Origin: Maribacter sedimenticola | GTDB taxonomy: Bacteria > Bacteroidota > Bacteroidia > Flavobacteriales > Flavobacteriaceae | NCBI RefSeq assembly: GCF_900188415.1 | Contig: NZ_FZNV01000003.1 | Location: 310,001-374,000, forward strand | Reading direction: 5' to 3' | DNA: 64,000 bases | Part shown: positions 31,664-41,203 of the stretch, in pieces | Position numbering within the stretch: the stretch's first letter is position 1 | How the letters are laid out: each line of letters starts with the position of its first letter | Position numbers and translations under genes: made by a program | Notes under the pieces: model-generated | Seen by the model: only the letters and a program-made list of their open reading frames with translations | Database searches by the model: none | What the model was told of the DNA's origin: nothing

Positions 31664-33202
31664 TTAAACCTGATGCGACTCCTTTAATAAATCTACAACA
31701 CTCTTAACAGGATTAAAGGTCACCAAAGGAACCTCAACAAAAATAGTATTCCAAAATGCCATTGCTCCGTTCCATAATCCTGGTAATTCCAAAGCTTTCA
31801 GCTCCTTACCGTCTTTGGTCTTCCCCGTAATAAAACCCTGTTTATCATCAACGAATTTGAGCAAATTATACTTTTCCCCTTTAAAATTTCTTACTCCGCA
31901 CACTAAATCCACAGGATTAAAATGTGTTGAGTTCCTCATAATATCCGCTTGTTGATTATCGTCCATATTTATCTGTGCGGATTCTATAATCTGTAATGAA
32001 ACTTCACCATTGGCATTGGTCACCCAAAAAGGCCCACCACCAGGTTCGCCCTCATTTTTAACCATACCGGCTATACGTATTGGCCTATTGATCTTGTCTC
32101 TCAATACTGCAATCTGTTCATTCATGGAAATTGTTGAAAAATCTTCATTGAACCTAACATTAAGTTCATCCCTTAAAAAAGAACTGATTTCCTCAATTTC
32201 ATTTTCCGTTAGTTGTCTTTCTTCTATTTGTTTGGCATATTCAAACGCCTTTTCCTGTACTTTCAATAGCGTTCCGGCCAAAACCTTTTTACTATCGGCC
32301 ACTTCTTTGGCATCTTTCATAACGGCTACATTATCTATGTTTTTAATAAAAATAATATCCGCATCCTGATCATTTAAATTTTCTATCAATGCACCATGAC
32401 CGCCCGGCCTAAAAAGTACCGTACCATCTGGATTTCTAAAAGGTTTGTTCTCCATATCAACGGCCAACGTATCCGTAGACGGTTTTTGAAATGAATAGTC
32501 AATCTCATATTGTAATCCGGTATCGTTAGATACTCTAGGACCTACTTTTGCAAACTCTTCCTTAAACATTTCCTCATGTTGGCCAGATACCGTAAAATGT
32601 AATTTTGCCTTACCATTAGCACCTGCATAAAGAGCGCCTTCCTTTAAATGTTCTTCAAAAGGAGTGGCCGTAGTACCGTTGTAATTATGAAAAGGCAATA
32701 AACCTTTAGGATAAAAACCATAATTCAATGCATTTTCACCTAAAAGCTCTGTTACAAAATGATAAACAACTTCACCTTCTGTTCCATTTTTATTGGGCAA
32801 TCTACTGATTACCAAATCATAAAAAGGCAAGCGTTCCATGCCTTCAGAAAAAATCTTGATATCCTTATCACCTGTTCTCCCCAGATAATCTTTAAGCGTT
32901 TCCTTAGCTGGATCGTAAACATCCAAAAAATTGAACAAAGCCTTGAACATTCTAGAAGCAGCCCCAGAAGCCGGTACAAATTTCAAAACCTCCAAATTGG
33001 TTAATTTGTGCTCGTATAACTTGATCAGCTCATTCTCTTCGGATGGGCTGAATTTTAAGATTCCATTTCCAATTATGGCCGCATTGCGAAGATTAACAAA
33101 GGGGATACCCTCTTTAAAGGTATTGATCTGTTCCATTACCTTTTCCTTGGCAATACCTTTTTCCTTTAATTGTTTTTCGTCGTTCTCTGTAAACTGTATC
33201 AT
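31664..33202 (-). CDS. DUF4301 family protein, nucleotidyltransferase-like
   Basis: A 512-residue cytoplasmic protein, last gene of the salvage-type operon. I recognise it as DUF4301, which has no known function. Three segments look like a UDP-sugar-pyrophosphorylase-type GT-A nucleotidyltransferase: PASGAASRMFKAL (77-89) at the usual nucleotide loop, RPGGHGALIENL (about 264-275) like the PPGHGD motif, and DIIFIKNIDNVAV like the sugar-binding NIDN strand. EGEPGGGPFWV near 400 also fits. The start codon overlaps the kinase stop (4 bases), implying coupled expression. What it transfers, if anything, is open. Confidence 0.8.
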   Translation of the reverse strand: MIQFTENDEKQLKEKGIAKEKVMEQINTFKEGIPFVNLRNAAIIGNGILKFSPSEENELIKLYEHKLTNLEVLKFVPASGAASRMFKALFNFLDVYDPAKETLKDYLGRTGDKDIKIFSEGMERLPFYDLVISRLPNKNGTEGEVVYHFVTELLGENALNYGFYPKGLLPFHNYNGTTATPFEEHLKEGALYAGANGKAKLHFTVSGQHEEMFKEEFAKVGPRVSNDTGLQYEIDYSFQKPSTDTLAVDMENKPFRNPDGTVLFRPGGHGALIENLNDQDADIIFIKNIDNVAVMKDAKEVADSKKVLAGTLLKVQEKAFEYAKQIEERQLTENEIEEISSFLRDELNVRFNEDFSTISMNEQIAVLRDKINRPIRIAGMVKNEGEPGGGPFWVTNANGEVSLQIIESAQINMDDNQQADIMRNSTHFNPVDLVCGVRNFKGEKYNLLKFVDDKQGFITGKTKDGKELKALELPGLWNGAMAFWNTIFVEVPLVTFNPVKSVVDLLKESHQV

Positions 33203-33762
33203 GTATTTAATAACTGGTCTATATGGTTAATGGCTTTTTCCAATCTGGTTTTCTTGTCACCCTTCAAGGTAATAAAATTTTTACCGTATTTTTCCAAGGT
33301 TTCCTTAAAATAGGAAAACATTTCTGCGCGTTCATTTGGTTTGTCCCGTAGATCGTCCGCCTCCCATGGTATATCAATATAGGTCAGCAGATACAGGTCA
33401 TAGGAATTCTCCAAGGCGTACTTTTCAAGGATAGGGTCACAATCACCAATATAATATGCCTCCGAATATACTTTTGTTTCCAAAAGATCAGTGTCGCAAA
33501 TCAAAATATTAGTTGCTTTTTTGGTCAGTTCGTTTTCCAGCCTCATTTGGCCTGCTGCTATAGGTAACAAATCATGAGGCTCACAGGTCTTGCGTTCATT
33601 GTTCCATTTATCCTGTAAATATTCCCTGGCATATTCCGGGACCCATACGGTATGGTAATGCCTGGCCAACTGCTCCGATAATGTTGTTTTTCCCGTAGAC
33701 TCGGGCCCAAAAAGAACAACCTTTAAGATATTGGACGGCTGCTGTTTATATTTTTCTTCCAT
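33199..33762 (-). CDS. NadR-type ATP-dependent kinase (ribosylnicotinamide kinase-like)
   Basis: A 187-residue P-loop kinase resembling the C-terminal domain of NadR, which phosphorylates nicotinamide riboside to NMN. Walker A is FGPESTGKTTL (about 18-28); VWVPEYAREYLQDKW and ICDTDLLETKVYSE follow in the usual order. There is no NadR N-terminal adenylyltransferase or DNA-binding domain. Its start lies 40 bases inside the 3' end of the pnuC-like gene, and its stop overlaps the DUF4301 start. Given the thiamin-binding-like gene in the operon, a thiamin kinase role is an alternative. Confidence 0.85.
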   Translation of the reverse strand: MEEKYKQQPSNILKVVLFGPESTGKTTLSEQLARHYHTVWVPEYAREYLQDKWNNERKTCEPHDLLPIAAGQMRLENELTKKATNILICDTDLLETKVYSEAYYIGDCDPILEKYALENSYDLYLLTYIDIPWEADDLRDKPNERAEMFSYFKETLEKYGKNFITLKGDKKTRLEKAINHIDQLLNT

Positions 33763-34355
33763 GCATTATAACCATATATGGCCAGTATTGTAAAGATTAA
33801 ATACTGAAAACTAGTGAATGTAAAACCTTTATAAAAATATAATGGTACGGATATTATATCTCCAATAATCCAATATATCCAATTTTCTACTTTTCTCTTT
33901 GCCATTAACCACATTCCCACAAAAAAGATTGCTGTTGTTATCGTATCTACATAAGCGGTCCAACTATTCCATTTATCAAAAACTTGATACACCATATAAA
34001 CAAATACAATGGTTGTCAGGAAAATAAGTAATGAGATTATATGCTCTCTTTTGGTAACGGTAGTAATAGGGGTAACATGGGTCTCATCTATCTTTCTAGT
34101 CCATATATACCAACCATATAAACTCATTATAAAGTAATAGACATTGATAAGCATATCTCCCAATAAGCCCCATTTTAATAATAAATAGACGAAAATTGAT
34201 GTGCTTAACAATCCGGTAGGATATACCCAAATGTTGTTTTGTTTGGAAAACCAAACTGACAGTAAGCCAAAAATTACGGCAGTGATTTCAAGTATTATAT
34301 CTATAGTGTCATACGTACTGTACTGCCCAAAAAAATAATCAAAAATGGGGCTCAT
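33723..34355 (-). CDS. PnuC-family vitamin transporter
   Basis: A 210-residue inner-membrane protein with about seven helices. The PnuC motifs are FSKQNNIWVYPTGLLST, INVYYFIMSLYGWYIW and an NWIYWIIGDIISVPLY segment near the C-terminus. The family moves nicotinamide riboside (PnuC), thiamin (PnuT) or riboflavin by facilitated diffusion, with trapping by a kinase. The following NadR-type kinase favours nicotinamide riboside; the preceding thiamin-binding-like gene favours thiamin. It overlaps both neighbours (17 and 40 bases). Confidence 0.9.
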   Translation of the reverse strand: MSPIFDYFFGQYSTYDTIDIILEITAVIFGLLSVWFSKQNNIWVYPTGLLSTSIFVYLLLKWGLLGDMLINVYYFIMSLYGWYIWTRKIDETHVTPITTVTKREHIISLLIFLTTIVFVYMVYQVFDKWNSWTAYVDTITTAIFFVGMWLMAKRKVENWIYWIIGDIISVPLYFYKGFTFTSFQYLIFTILAIYGYNAWKKNINSSRPIS

Positions 34356-34599
34356 AGTTACTTCTATCAGATTTTACAATTTTCATGAACAGAAGTCCAC
34401 GGTCCATTAAATTGAATGCAATTTTAATTTCTTGGTTCAATACTTCCATAACTTTATCATAAGATCCATAGACCTGTGTGCTCAGCGGGTTTTCCAAAAT
34501 GGTCAATCCAGATTGCCTTAACTTCTGTATGAATTGAATGATATGTTCCTCAAAATCGTCCTGTAGGGGTGAAAAAGTTAATTCTACTGAAATTTCCAT
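34339..34599 (-). CDS. Thiamin-binding-like protein (YkoF/MTH1187-type)
   Basis: An 86-residue protein with a ferredoxin-like pattern. The N-terminal strand MEISVELTFSPLQDDFEE, the segment LRQSGLTILENPLSTQVYGSYDKVM and the ending KIVKSDRSNYEPHF match the small cytoplasmic family related to YkoF, which binds thiamin or hydroxymethylpyrimidine. It overlaps the transporter gene by 17 bases. No THI-box is seen in its own upstream region. Confidence 0.75.
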   Translation of the reverse strand: MEISVELTFSPLQDDFEEHIIQFIQKLRQSGLTILENPLSTQVYGSYDKVMEVLNQEIKIAFNLMDRGLLFMKIVKSDRSNYEPHF

Positions 34600-34623
34600 A
34601 AAAATTTATTGAAAAATGATTAG

Positions 34624-35262
34624 TTATATTCTATTCTTTGCCGCATACACACAAGTGAAATTCTCAAATTCTAAAAAATGTATTTGATAATGAGAAAGGG
34701 TACCGTTGTAAATTATTTCAGCTGTTGTGCTACAATCTTCAAATAAAAAATCCTGTACATTTATATGCTGCAGAAAGCTTAATCCGCGTTCCCCATAAAT
34801 TTTATATAAGGATTCTTTAGCGCCCCAAACAATGGTAAGTTTCCTAATAATGGCAGCAGTATTTGCCAAGGTACGGTATTCCTCAAACGGGGTAAACTTA
34901 TGCGCAATGCGCAATATTTTATCTCGCTGCATCTCAATATCAATGCCAACCTCTAGCCTACTGCTAATAATAATTCCTGTAAAATTATGGGAATGGGTTA
35001 TAGAAATATACTTCCCATCTTTTAAATGTGGTTTACCATTATCATCATACACCAGATCAAAATCCGTATACCCATACTGGGCCAACAAGTGCCTAATACT
35101 TAAAAAGGCCCTTCTGTGCAAAGTTGATTTCATACCATTGAACCGTGATTGGCAATGTGGACTGAGCTCAACATTATCCCACAACATTTCCTCAGTTTCC
35201 TCAACCTTCCAAATGGCGAGGGAGGTATCATTATCAATTATTATTGTTTTGTAAAGCGGCAT
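34624..35262 (-). CDS. 4'-phosphopantetheinyl transferase superfamily protein
   Basis: Transfers the phosphopantetheine arm from CoA to carrier proteins. The 212-residue Sfp-like protein has a KPHLKDGKYISITHSHN box, the metal-binding GIDIEMQ and the catalytic WGAKESLYKIYGERGL. It is the first gene of the minus-strand operon and lies 24 bases upstream of the thiamin-binding-like gene. Its target carrier is not in the window; the host ACP is the likely one. It diverges from ahcY. Confidence 0.88.
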   Translation of the reverse strand: MPLYKTIIIDNDTSLAIWKVEETEEMLWDNVELSPHCQSRFNGMKSTLHRRAFLSIRHLLAQYGYTDFDLVYDDNGKPHLKDGKYISITHSHNFTGIIISSRLEVGIDIEMQRDKILRIAHKFTPFEEYRTLANTAAIIRKLTIVWGAKESLYKIYGERGLSFLQHINVQDFLFEDCSTTAEIIYNGTLSHYQIHFLEFENFTCVYAAKNRI

Positions 35263-35282
35263 GGGATTCTTAGGGTTATTCG

Positions 35283-35290
35283 TACCTTTG
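35283..35290 (+). promoter_or_regulatory. -7 promoter box for ahcY
   Basis: TACCTTTG matches TAnnTTTG and lies 55 bases before the ahcY ATG. No exact -33 TTG is present at the normal distance. Confidence 0.4.
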
Positions 35291-35345
35291 TGACTTCATA
35301 AAAATTGCTGATCACAGATAAACGAAAGTATAAAATAATATAGAT

Positions 35346-36662
35346 ATGAGCACGAAAACTATACCGTATGTGCCTTATAAGGTTAAGGATATTACACTTG
35401 CCGATTGGGGAAGGAAAGAAATTGAACTGGCAGAAGCTGAAATGCCGGGATTAATGTCGTTAAGAGAAGAGTACAAAAATGAACAACCTTTAAAGGGCGC
35501 GCGTATTGCCGGATGTCTTCATATGACCATACAGACAGCTGTGTTGATCGAAACATTGACCGCATTGGGCGCAGAGGTAACTTGGAGCTCATGTAATATA
35601 TTTTCTACCCAAGATCAGGCTGCTGCCGCAATTGCCGCAACCGGTGTACCTGTTTATGCCTGGAAGGGTATGAACGAAGAAGAGTTTGATTGGTGCATTG
35701 AACAAACCTTATTTTTTGGAGAGGACAGAAAACCGTTGAACATGATCCTTGATGATGGCGGCGACCTTACCAATATGGTGCTGGATAAATATCCCGAAAT
35801 GGCCGCAGGTATTAAAGGACTTTCAGAAGAAACTACTACAGGAGTACACCGTTTATATGAGCGTGTAAAAAATGGTACACTACCTATGCCCGCCATTAAT
35901 GTGAACGATTCTGTTACTAAATCAAAATTTGATAATAAATATGGGTGTAGGGAAAGTGCGGTAGATGCCATACGTAGGGCCACGGATACCATGTTAGCAG
36001 GTAAACGCGTAGTTGTTGCAGGATATGGAGATGTTGGCAAAGGTACGGCGGCTTCGTTCAAAGGTGCCGGATCTATAGTTACGGTTACCGAAATTGACCC
36101 AATTTGCGCCCTACAGGCTTGTATGGACGGATTTGAAGTCAAAAAATTGGAAACGGTAATAGGCAATGCGGATATCGTTATCACCACCACAGGTAATAAG
36201 GATATTATCAGAGCTGAGCATTTTGAAGCACTAAAGGATAAGGCCATTGTTTGTAACATAGGCCACTTTGACAATGAAATAGATATGGGCTGGTTAAACA
36301 AAAACCATGGCCACACCAAGGATGAAATCAAGCCACAGGTAGATAAATATACCATTAACGGCAAGGATGTAATTGTATTGGCAGAAGGAAGATTGGTAAA
36401 CTTAGGTTGTGCCACAGGACATCCTAGTTTTGTAATGAGCAATTCTTTTACCAACCAGACCTTGGCACAGATAGAGCTTTGGAAAAATAGCGATTCTTAT
36501 GAGAACAAGGTATATATGCTACCTAAACATTTAGATGAAAAGGTTGCCAAATTACACTTATCTCGCTTAGGGGCGGAACTTACCGAATTAAAGCAAGATC
36601 AAGCTGAATATATTGGGGTAACCGTAGAAGGTCCGTTTAAACCGGAATACTATAGATACTAA
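35346..36662 (+). CDS. ahcY: Adenosylhomocysteinase
   Basis: Splits S-adenosylhomocysteine into adenosine and homocysteine, clearing the product inhibitor of methyltransferases. The 438-residue protein has the N-terminal substrate domain ([36 protein letters not shown]) and NAD-binding [17 protein letters not shown] near residue 222. The C-terminal end KPEYYRY matches the family. It is monocistronic with its own promoter box and terminator. Confidence 0.98.
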   Translation: MSTKTIPYVPYKVKDITLADWGRKEIELAEAEMPGLMSLREEYKNEQPLKGARIAGCLHMTIQTAVLIETLTALGAEVTWSSCNIFSTQDQAAAAIAATGVPVYAWKGMNEEEFDWCIEQTLFFGEDRKPLNMILDDGGDLTNMVLDKYPEMAAGIKGLSEETTTGVHRLYERVKNGTLPMPAINVNDSVTKSKFDNKYGCRESAVDAIRRATDTMLAGKRVVVAGYGDVGKGTAASFKGAGSIVTVTEIDPICALQACMDGFEVKKLETVIGNADIVITTTGNKDIIRAEHFEALKDKAIVCNIGHFDNEIDMGWLNKNHGHTKDEIKPQVDKYTINGKDVIVLAEGRLVNLGCATGHPSFVMSNSFTNQTLAQIELWKNSDSYENKVYMLPKHLDEKVAKLHLSRLGAELTELKQDQAEYIGVTVEGPFKPEYYRY

Positions 36663-36676
36663 TAAGTTCATTATAC

Positions 36677-36710
36677 AAAAAAGGTCCTGACGAAAATCAG
36701 GACCTTTTTT
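36677..36710. terminator. Bidirectional terminator between ahcY and the DUF3332 gene
   Basis: A perfect 13-bp stem (AAAAAGGTCCTGA at 36678-36690, complement at 36697-36709) has a 6-base loop and U-runs on both strands. It lies between two convergent genes. Confidence 0.88.
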
Positions 36711-36734
36711 ATTTGTTGACCACTATGTTATTTA

Positions 36735-37319
36735 TTAATTATTTGAAGCTAACATTCCTTCTAAATAATAACAATCTGTCTGTTCCTTTATTTGGGCCAA
36801 ACCTTCCTCTTTTGAACTTAACGGATTAATTTTTATTTCCTGTCCATTGGGCATATAAACAATATAAAATCCTTCTTCAAAGGAAGATAATTTAATAATT
36901 TCTCCATTTGGTCTTACCGCGTTCCAAGATTTTTCGCTTGGCTTATAAACCAAATCTATCTTTTTTCCTTTTTTAGGTCCCTCAACAACGGTAATCTGCA
37001 TTCTGTTTTTAGTAGCGGTCATTTCAAAAGTATTTCCGTCTCTTTCTACCATTTGCGTTTCTTGTTCTCCTTCTTTCATGGCAATTGGATTAGAACCGCT
37101 CCAAAATTCAATAACATTGAAAATTATGGTATCTCCCAAAAAGAACAGACCATAAACCGGTATTATATTTAGACCCCAAAATACAAGGTTGTTTACAAAT
37201 TTACTGTCAGACACTCCTTGGTTCCAATCCTTTAGATTATTAAAGGCACTAAAAGAACCTAGACAGCTAGAAAATAATAGCGTACTGGCCATTGCAACAC
37301 AGATAATTGATTTTTTCAT
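36735..37319 (-). CDS. DUF3332 family lipoprotein
   Basis: A 194-residue probable lipoprotein (lipobox LLFSSC, Cys at 19). A conserved DUF3332 core follows: FNNLKDWNQGVSDSKFVN and a hydrophobic NLVFWGLNIIPVYGLFFLGD segment (about 44-72), with a beta-rich C-terminal part. The family is widespread in Bacteroidota and of unknown function. The hydrophobic segment could be a second membrane contact. Confidence 0.85.
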   Translation of the reverse strand: MKKSIICVAMASTLLFSSCLGSFSAFNNLKDWNQGVSDSKFVNNLVFWGLNIIPVYGLFFLGDTIIFNVIEFWSGSNPIAMKEGEQETQMVERDGNTFEMTATKNRMQITVVEGPKKGKKIDLVYKPSEKSWNAVRPNGEIIKLSSFEEGFYIVYMPNGQEIKINPLSSKEEGLAQIKEQTDCYYLEGMLASNN

Positions 37320-37534
37320 AATTAAGATTGTTTAGAATTAACTATCAAATTAGATGATTTTAAATTGAAAACCTATGCTTGTTTACAAATTTTATTGCCT
37401 TTAATGCTCTTTGAAAGCTTTAAATGAATCAACAAAATCCCAATTATTTTGACTTTTATAAAATTACAGCTGGTTCAATATCCCATTTTATTATAAGGTG
37501 TAATTTTCCGTACTTCGTCATAAAATTGAACAAT

Positions 37535-38056
37535 ATGATCATATTTGTGGATATGGACGAGGTCATAGCGGATACCTACGGGGCGCACATTGAGCTTTAC
37601 AACCAAGAATTTAAAGGGGAATTGACTACAGAATTTTGTGCGGGCTCTGAAGTATGGCGCATGGTACCGGAAGCCCACCAAGAGAGTGTTAAAAAACATG
37701 CTACCAGACGTGGTTTTTTCAGAAACTTAAAACCTATACCAGGTAGCCAGGAAATACTTGCACAATTATCTAACAAACATGATGTCTATATAGCCTCGGC
37801 AGCTATGCAGTTTCCTAATTCATTAGAGGAAAAGAGCGATTGGCTAGATGAACATTTTCCTTTTATTCCATGGCAGAATAGAATTCTATGCGGACATAAG
37901 CATATTTTAAAGGGTGATGTCCTGATCGATGACAGAAATTACAATCTTGAAAAATTTAATGGGCGTGCGTTGCAATTTACCTCACCACATAATATCAATA
38001 CATCAGGATTTGAACGTGTAGACACCTGGTTTGAAATTGCAAATAAATTGATGTAA
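37535..38056 (+). CDS. 5'(3')-deoxyribonucleotidase-like HAD phosphatase
   Basis: A 173-residue HAD-superfamily enzyme of the dNT type, which dephosphorylates deoxynucleoside monophosphates. Motif I is FVDMDEVIADTYG (two catalytic Asp), motif II lies in VYIASAA and motif III/IV in DVLIDDRNYNL. I chose the ATG at 37535 because the conserved motif I begins three residues later. An upstream in-frame ATG adds 37 residues of unlikely sequence. It is convergent with the TonB-receptor gene. Confidence 0.85.
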   Translation: MIIFVDMDEVIADTYGAHIELYNQEFKGELTTEFCAGSEVWRMVPEAHQESVKKHATRRGFFRNLKPIPGSQEILAQLSNKHDVYIASAAMQFPNSLEEKSDWLDEHFPFIPWQNRILCGHKHILKGDVLIDDRNYNLEKFNGRALQFTSPHNINTSGFERVDTWFEIANKLM

Positions 38057-38076
38057 CACCATGTAAAAATGTTGCT

Positions 38077-38110
38077 AAAAAAACAGCGACCAAATAAATG
38101 GCCGCTGTTG
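38077..38110. terminator. Terminator between the nucleotidase and TonB-receptor genes
   Basis: The stem AACAGCGACCA (38082-38092) / TGGCCGCTGTT (38099-38109) has one mismatch. A run of seven U follows on the minus strand, so it mainly ends the receptor transcript; the plus-strand U-run is poor. Confidence 0.75.
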
Positions 38111-38135
38111 TATATATTACTTACTGTTATCAACA

Positions 38136-41018
38136 TTATTTTTTAAATAGGTCATATTTTAGGCCCACTGTAAAGCGCTGACCATAAAATTCCATTTGCT
38201 GCGTACGCTCCTTAACACCTTGAAAATATCGCAAAGGCTGATTGGTGACATTATTTAAGTCTGCATAAATACTTAGATTACCATTAATTTGATACGATGC
38301 GTTCATATCTATAAATAACTGGGTATCATAGTACCTGTCCTCAAAATTGTTCCCCCCAATTTCATCTATGTAACTATCCGAAAAATTGGCAGATAAACGT
38401 GCACTGAATTTTTTATCCGCATAGGCCAAAGAACCGTTGAACATATTGGGCGAGGTATTTGGCAAATCCAAATCGTTCCGCTCATCTCCATCCTCATTTC
38501 TAATACCCTCTGCAGAAGAAGATAAATAGGTATAATTTAAATAGATACTAAAATTTCTTGCAAAACCCGGGAGAAAATCCAATTGACGCTGAAAAGCAAG
38601 TTCCATACCAAATATGGTTGCACTGTCCCCATTTAAAGGTTGAAATACATCATACCCTTCCGTACCAGCACCTAAACTGTCATCTGGGGCCTCATAGATA
38701 AAAGTATAGATAAAATCATCTATATTTTTGTAAAATAAGCCACCGGATAGCAACCCAACACTTTGAAAATAATGCTCTGCCATGATATCAAAATTCATGG
38801 ATGTCGTAGGACTTAAATCGGCATTACCCAAAACCAACTCCTTATCTTCATTGATAACCTCTGCCCTTGGTATTAAATCTTGATAGTTTGGTCGTGCCAA
38901 GGTGTTTGTCCACGCAAACCGCAATATGGTATTATTCGTAAGATTGTATTTAAAATGTACTCCGGGCAGTATATTTGAATATGAGTTTTCGCCATTTACT
39001 TCTTCTACGACTATAGCTTCCTCAATACCCGCATCTTCGTCTTCTTCAATATAAATGACCCTATTACCCTTAGATTCTAAATTTGTGTTTTCTATACGCA
39101 ATCCGGCTAAGACGCTAAATTTTTCACTAAGTTTTTGATTGACCATTACATAACCGGCAAACACATCCTCATTAACGTTAAAATTAGCGGGTGCAAATTC
39201 ATCTACGATCAACTCACCATTGGCAGGAACTAAATTCAAAGCCCCCAACCAATCTTCACTTGCAAATGAACCTATTTGATATTGACTTCCGGCCAAAAAA
39301 TTAGGATCACTGTACTCCTTGACCGGCACATCTGCCAAGGTAGGAAAGTCATCCTCTAGGTCAAATTCATAAAAATTGTTTTCCCTTAACTTGGATTTGA
39401 ACCTGCCCCTTGCACCAAATTTTAACGTACCGTCCCCTTGACCAAAAATATCAAGCGGCAGCTGAAAATTAATAAATACGTTTACATCTTCTTCTTCGGT
39501 ATATTGGTTTTCTTCGGTAATCTCACTGTACTCAAAATTGGTTAAGGCGGCATCCTCGGCATTTGCCACTGAAAATCTTGGATATCTGGAATTCAATACA
39601 TCATTATTAACGATATATTCAGATTCAAACTCCGCGTAACGCTCATTAAGTCGTTCCTCACTGGCTTTGGCATAGGATGTCATCCAATCTACCTTGACAT
39701 TGCCCCAAAGATGATTTCCCCCCAAACTATAATTTTGCATTCTTTGGTCCTCTAAGCGTCGGTTTTTATTCCTTTTACTATCAATACCTCCTTTGGATTG
39801 TCTTTTCACCTCCACGGGAAAACTTGTGGGCATCCCGTCCGTAATTGTAAAATCTCCCAATTCAATATCTTCGGCATCTAAAATCTCATGTTCCAATCTA
39901 AAACGGTTTTCCCTATCGTCACGCCAATTGTACATGGTTTTTAAAAATACCGTATTATTTACATCAAACTTATAATCCAAGTTCGCGGAAAAGCTTCTTC
40001 TAATACGCTGTACTAAATATTCCCGTTGCTCATACACGTTTACGTAAGGAGCTACATTTACCTCTTCCAAAATTGGCTCCCCTTCATCATCCTCTACTCC
40101 TGTATTATATTCAAATTCATTGGTCCATTCCGCCTCAACGTTGTCCGATCCAAAATCATTATCGTTTCCAGATACTGCAAGCATCCATCCAAACTTATCG
40201 TTTTTACTACGGTCACCCAATAGCACGGAACCATTCAGAATTGGCTTGTCTGTTATAAAATTAATTCCTGACCCTAGAGTGGCAGAAAGTCTAAAGCCTT
40301 GTGGAGACGTTCTTGTAATAAGGTTTACGGAACCACCAAGGGCATCTGCATCCATATCTGGGGTAACGGCCTTACTAACTTCTATGGACTGGATCATATC
40401 TGCCGGAATTAAATCCATCTGTACGTTTCTATTATCCCCTTCGGCAGAGGGCACCCTACTTCCATTAAGGGTCACGGAATTTAGTTGAGGCGAAAGTCCA
40501 CGCACAATAACGTTTCTTGCCTCACCTTGATCTACCTGCATGGTTATTCCCGGTATTCTTTTAACGGCATCACCAATATTGGCATCAGGAAACTTGCCGA
40601 TCTGATCGGTAGATACCACATTGGTAATATTAAGATTTGTCCTTTGGGTATTCAAGGCTTTAGATTGGCCACTTAAGCCATAGGCAGAAACCTCAACACC
40701 ATCAAGCTCCATAGTTTTGGGCTCAATGGAAAAATTAACACTGATCGTGGTATTTTCCTCTACCGTAATTTCCCTGTAAAGTTCCGCATAACCTAAATAA
40801 GAGATTTCTATAGCGTATGTTCCTACCGGTACATCTACTATAGCGAACCTACCATCAAAATCCGTAATTGCCCCTTTGGAGAGTGAAGTAATAATTGCAT
40901 TTGCCCCGGGCAAATAAAGGCCGTTCTCATCTGTTACGGTACCCTGAACATTTCCTGATTGTGCCATGGCAATCATAGGCACAAGTAATACTAAGTAAAA
41001 AAATACAGCATTTTTCAT
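38136..41018 (-). CDS. TonB-dependent receptor with carboxypeptidase-like N-terminal domain
   Basis: A 960-residue outer-membrane transporter. After the signal peptide (ending MIAMAQ) comes a CarboxypepD_reg-like domain (about 22-105, GNVQGTVTDENGLYLPGANA). A plug domain follows with IGKFPDANIGDAVKRIPGITMQVDQG and VIVRGLSPQLNSVTLNGSRVPS, then a long beta barrel. The GKFPD-x-N plug pattern is typical of the TonB-Xanth-Caul group (TIGR01782), often linked to complex carbohydrate or peptide uptake. There is no SusD-like partner. Substrate not known. Confidence 0.93.
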   Translation of the reverse strand: MKNAVFFYLVLLVPMIAMAQSGNVQGTVTDENGLYLPGANAIITSLSKGAITDFDGRFAIVDVPVGTYAIEISYLGYAELYREITVEENTTISVNFSIEPKTMELDGVEVSAYGLSGQSKALNTQRTNLNITNVVSTDQIGKFPDANIGDAVKRIPGITMQVDQGEARNVIVRGLSPQLNSVTLNGSRVPSAEGDNRNVQMDLIPADMIQSIEVSKAVTPDMDADALGGSVNLITRTSPQGFRLSATLGSGINFITDKPILNGSVLLGDRSKNDKFGWMLAVSGNDNDFGSDNVEAEWTNEFEYNTGVEDDEGEPILEEVNVAPYVNVYEQREYLVQRIRRSFSANLDYKFDVNNTVFLKTMYNWRDDRENRFRLEHEILDAEDIELGDFTITDGMPTSFPVEVKRQSKGGIDSKRNKNRRLEDQRMQNYSLGGNHLWGNVKVDWMTSYAKASEERLNERYAEFESEYIVNNDVLNSRYPRFSVANAEDAALTNFEYSEITEENQYTEEEDVNVFINFQLPLDIFGQGDGTLKFGARGRFKSKLRENNFYEFDLEDDFPTLADVPVKEYSDPNFLAGSQYQIGSFASEDWLGALNLVPANGELIVDEFAPANFNVNEDVFAGYVMVNQKLSEKFSVLAGLRIENTNLESKGNRVIYIEEDEDAGIEEAIVVEEVNGENSYSNILPGVHFKYNLTNNTILRFAWTNTLARPNYQDLIPRAEVINEDKELVLGNADLSPTTSMNFDIMAEHYFQSVGLLSGGLFYKNIDDFIYTFIYEAPDDSLGAGTEGYDVFQPLNGDSATIFGMELAFQRQLDFLPGFARNFSIYLNYTYLSSSAEGIRNEDGDERNDLDLPNTSPNMFNGSLAYADKKFSARLSANFSDSYIDEIGGNNFEDRYYDTQLFIDMNASYQINGNLSIYADLNNVTNQPLRYFQGVKERTQQMEFYGQRFTVGLKYDLFKK

Positions 41019-41150
41019 TTTCTAAGTGGTTGTTATTTGGCCACAAAGAAATTAAAGTGCAAACAAAACAATGTTGTGTAAACCTTAAGGATATTTTAAG
41101 CTTATTTCAATTTACACGCCAGTTTACCATTACTTAACCCTTGCCTAACA

Positions 41151-41184
41151 AAAAACCCCTCTTCAATAAGAAGAGGGGTTTTTT
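41151..41184 (-). terminator. rplU-rpmA terminator
   Basis: The 14-bp stem AAAAACCCCTCTTC (41151-41164) / GAAGAGGGGTTTTT (41170-41183) has a 5-base loop and a U-run on the minus strand, 20 bases beyond the rpmA stop. Confidence 0.88.
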
Positions 41185-41203
41185 AACTTAATTTTTCTAA
41201 TGA

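Noticed and set aside
37424-37534. A 37-residue N-terminal extension of the nucleotidase
   Set aside because: The HAD motif I starts three residues after the ATG at 37535, and the upstream part is unlike the family.
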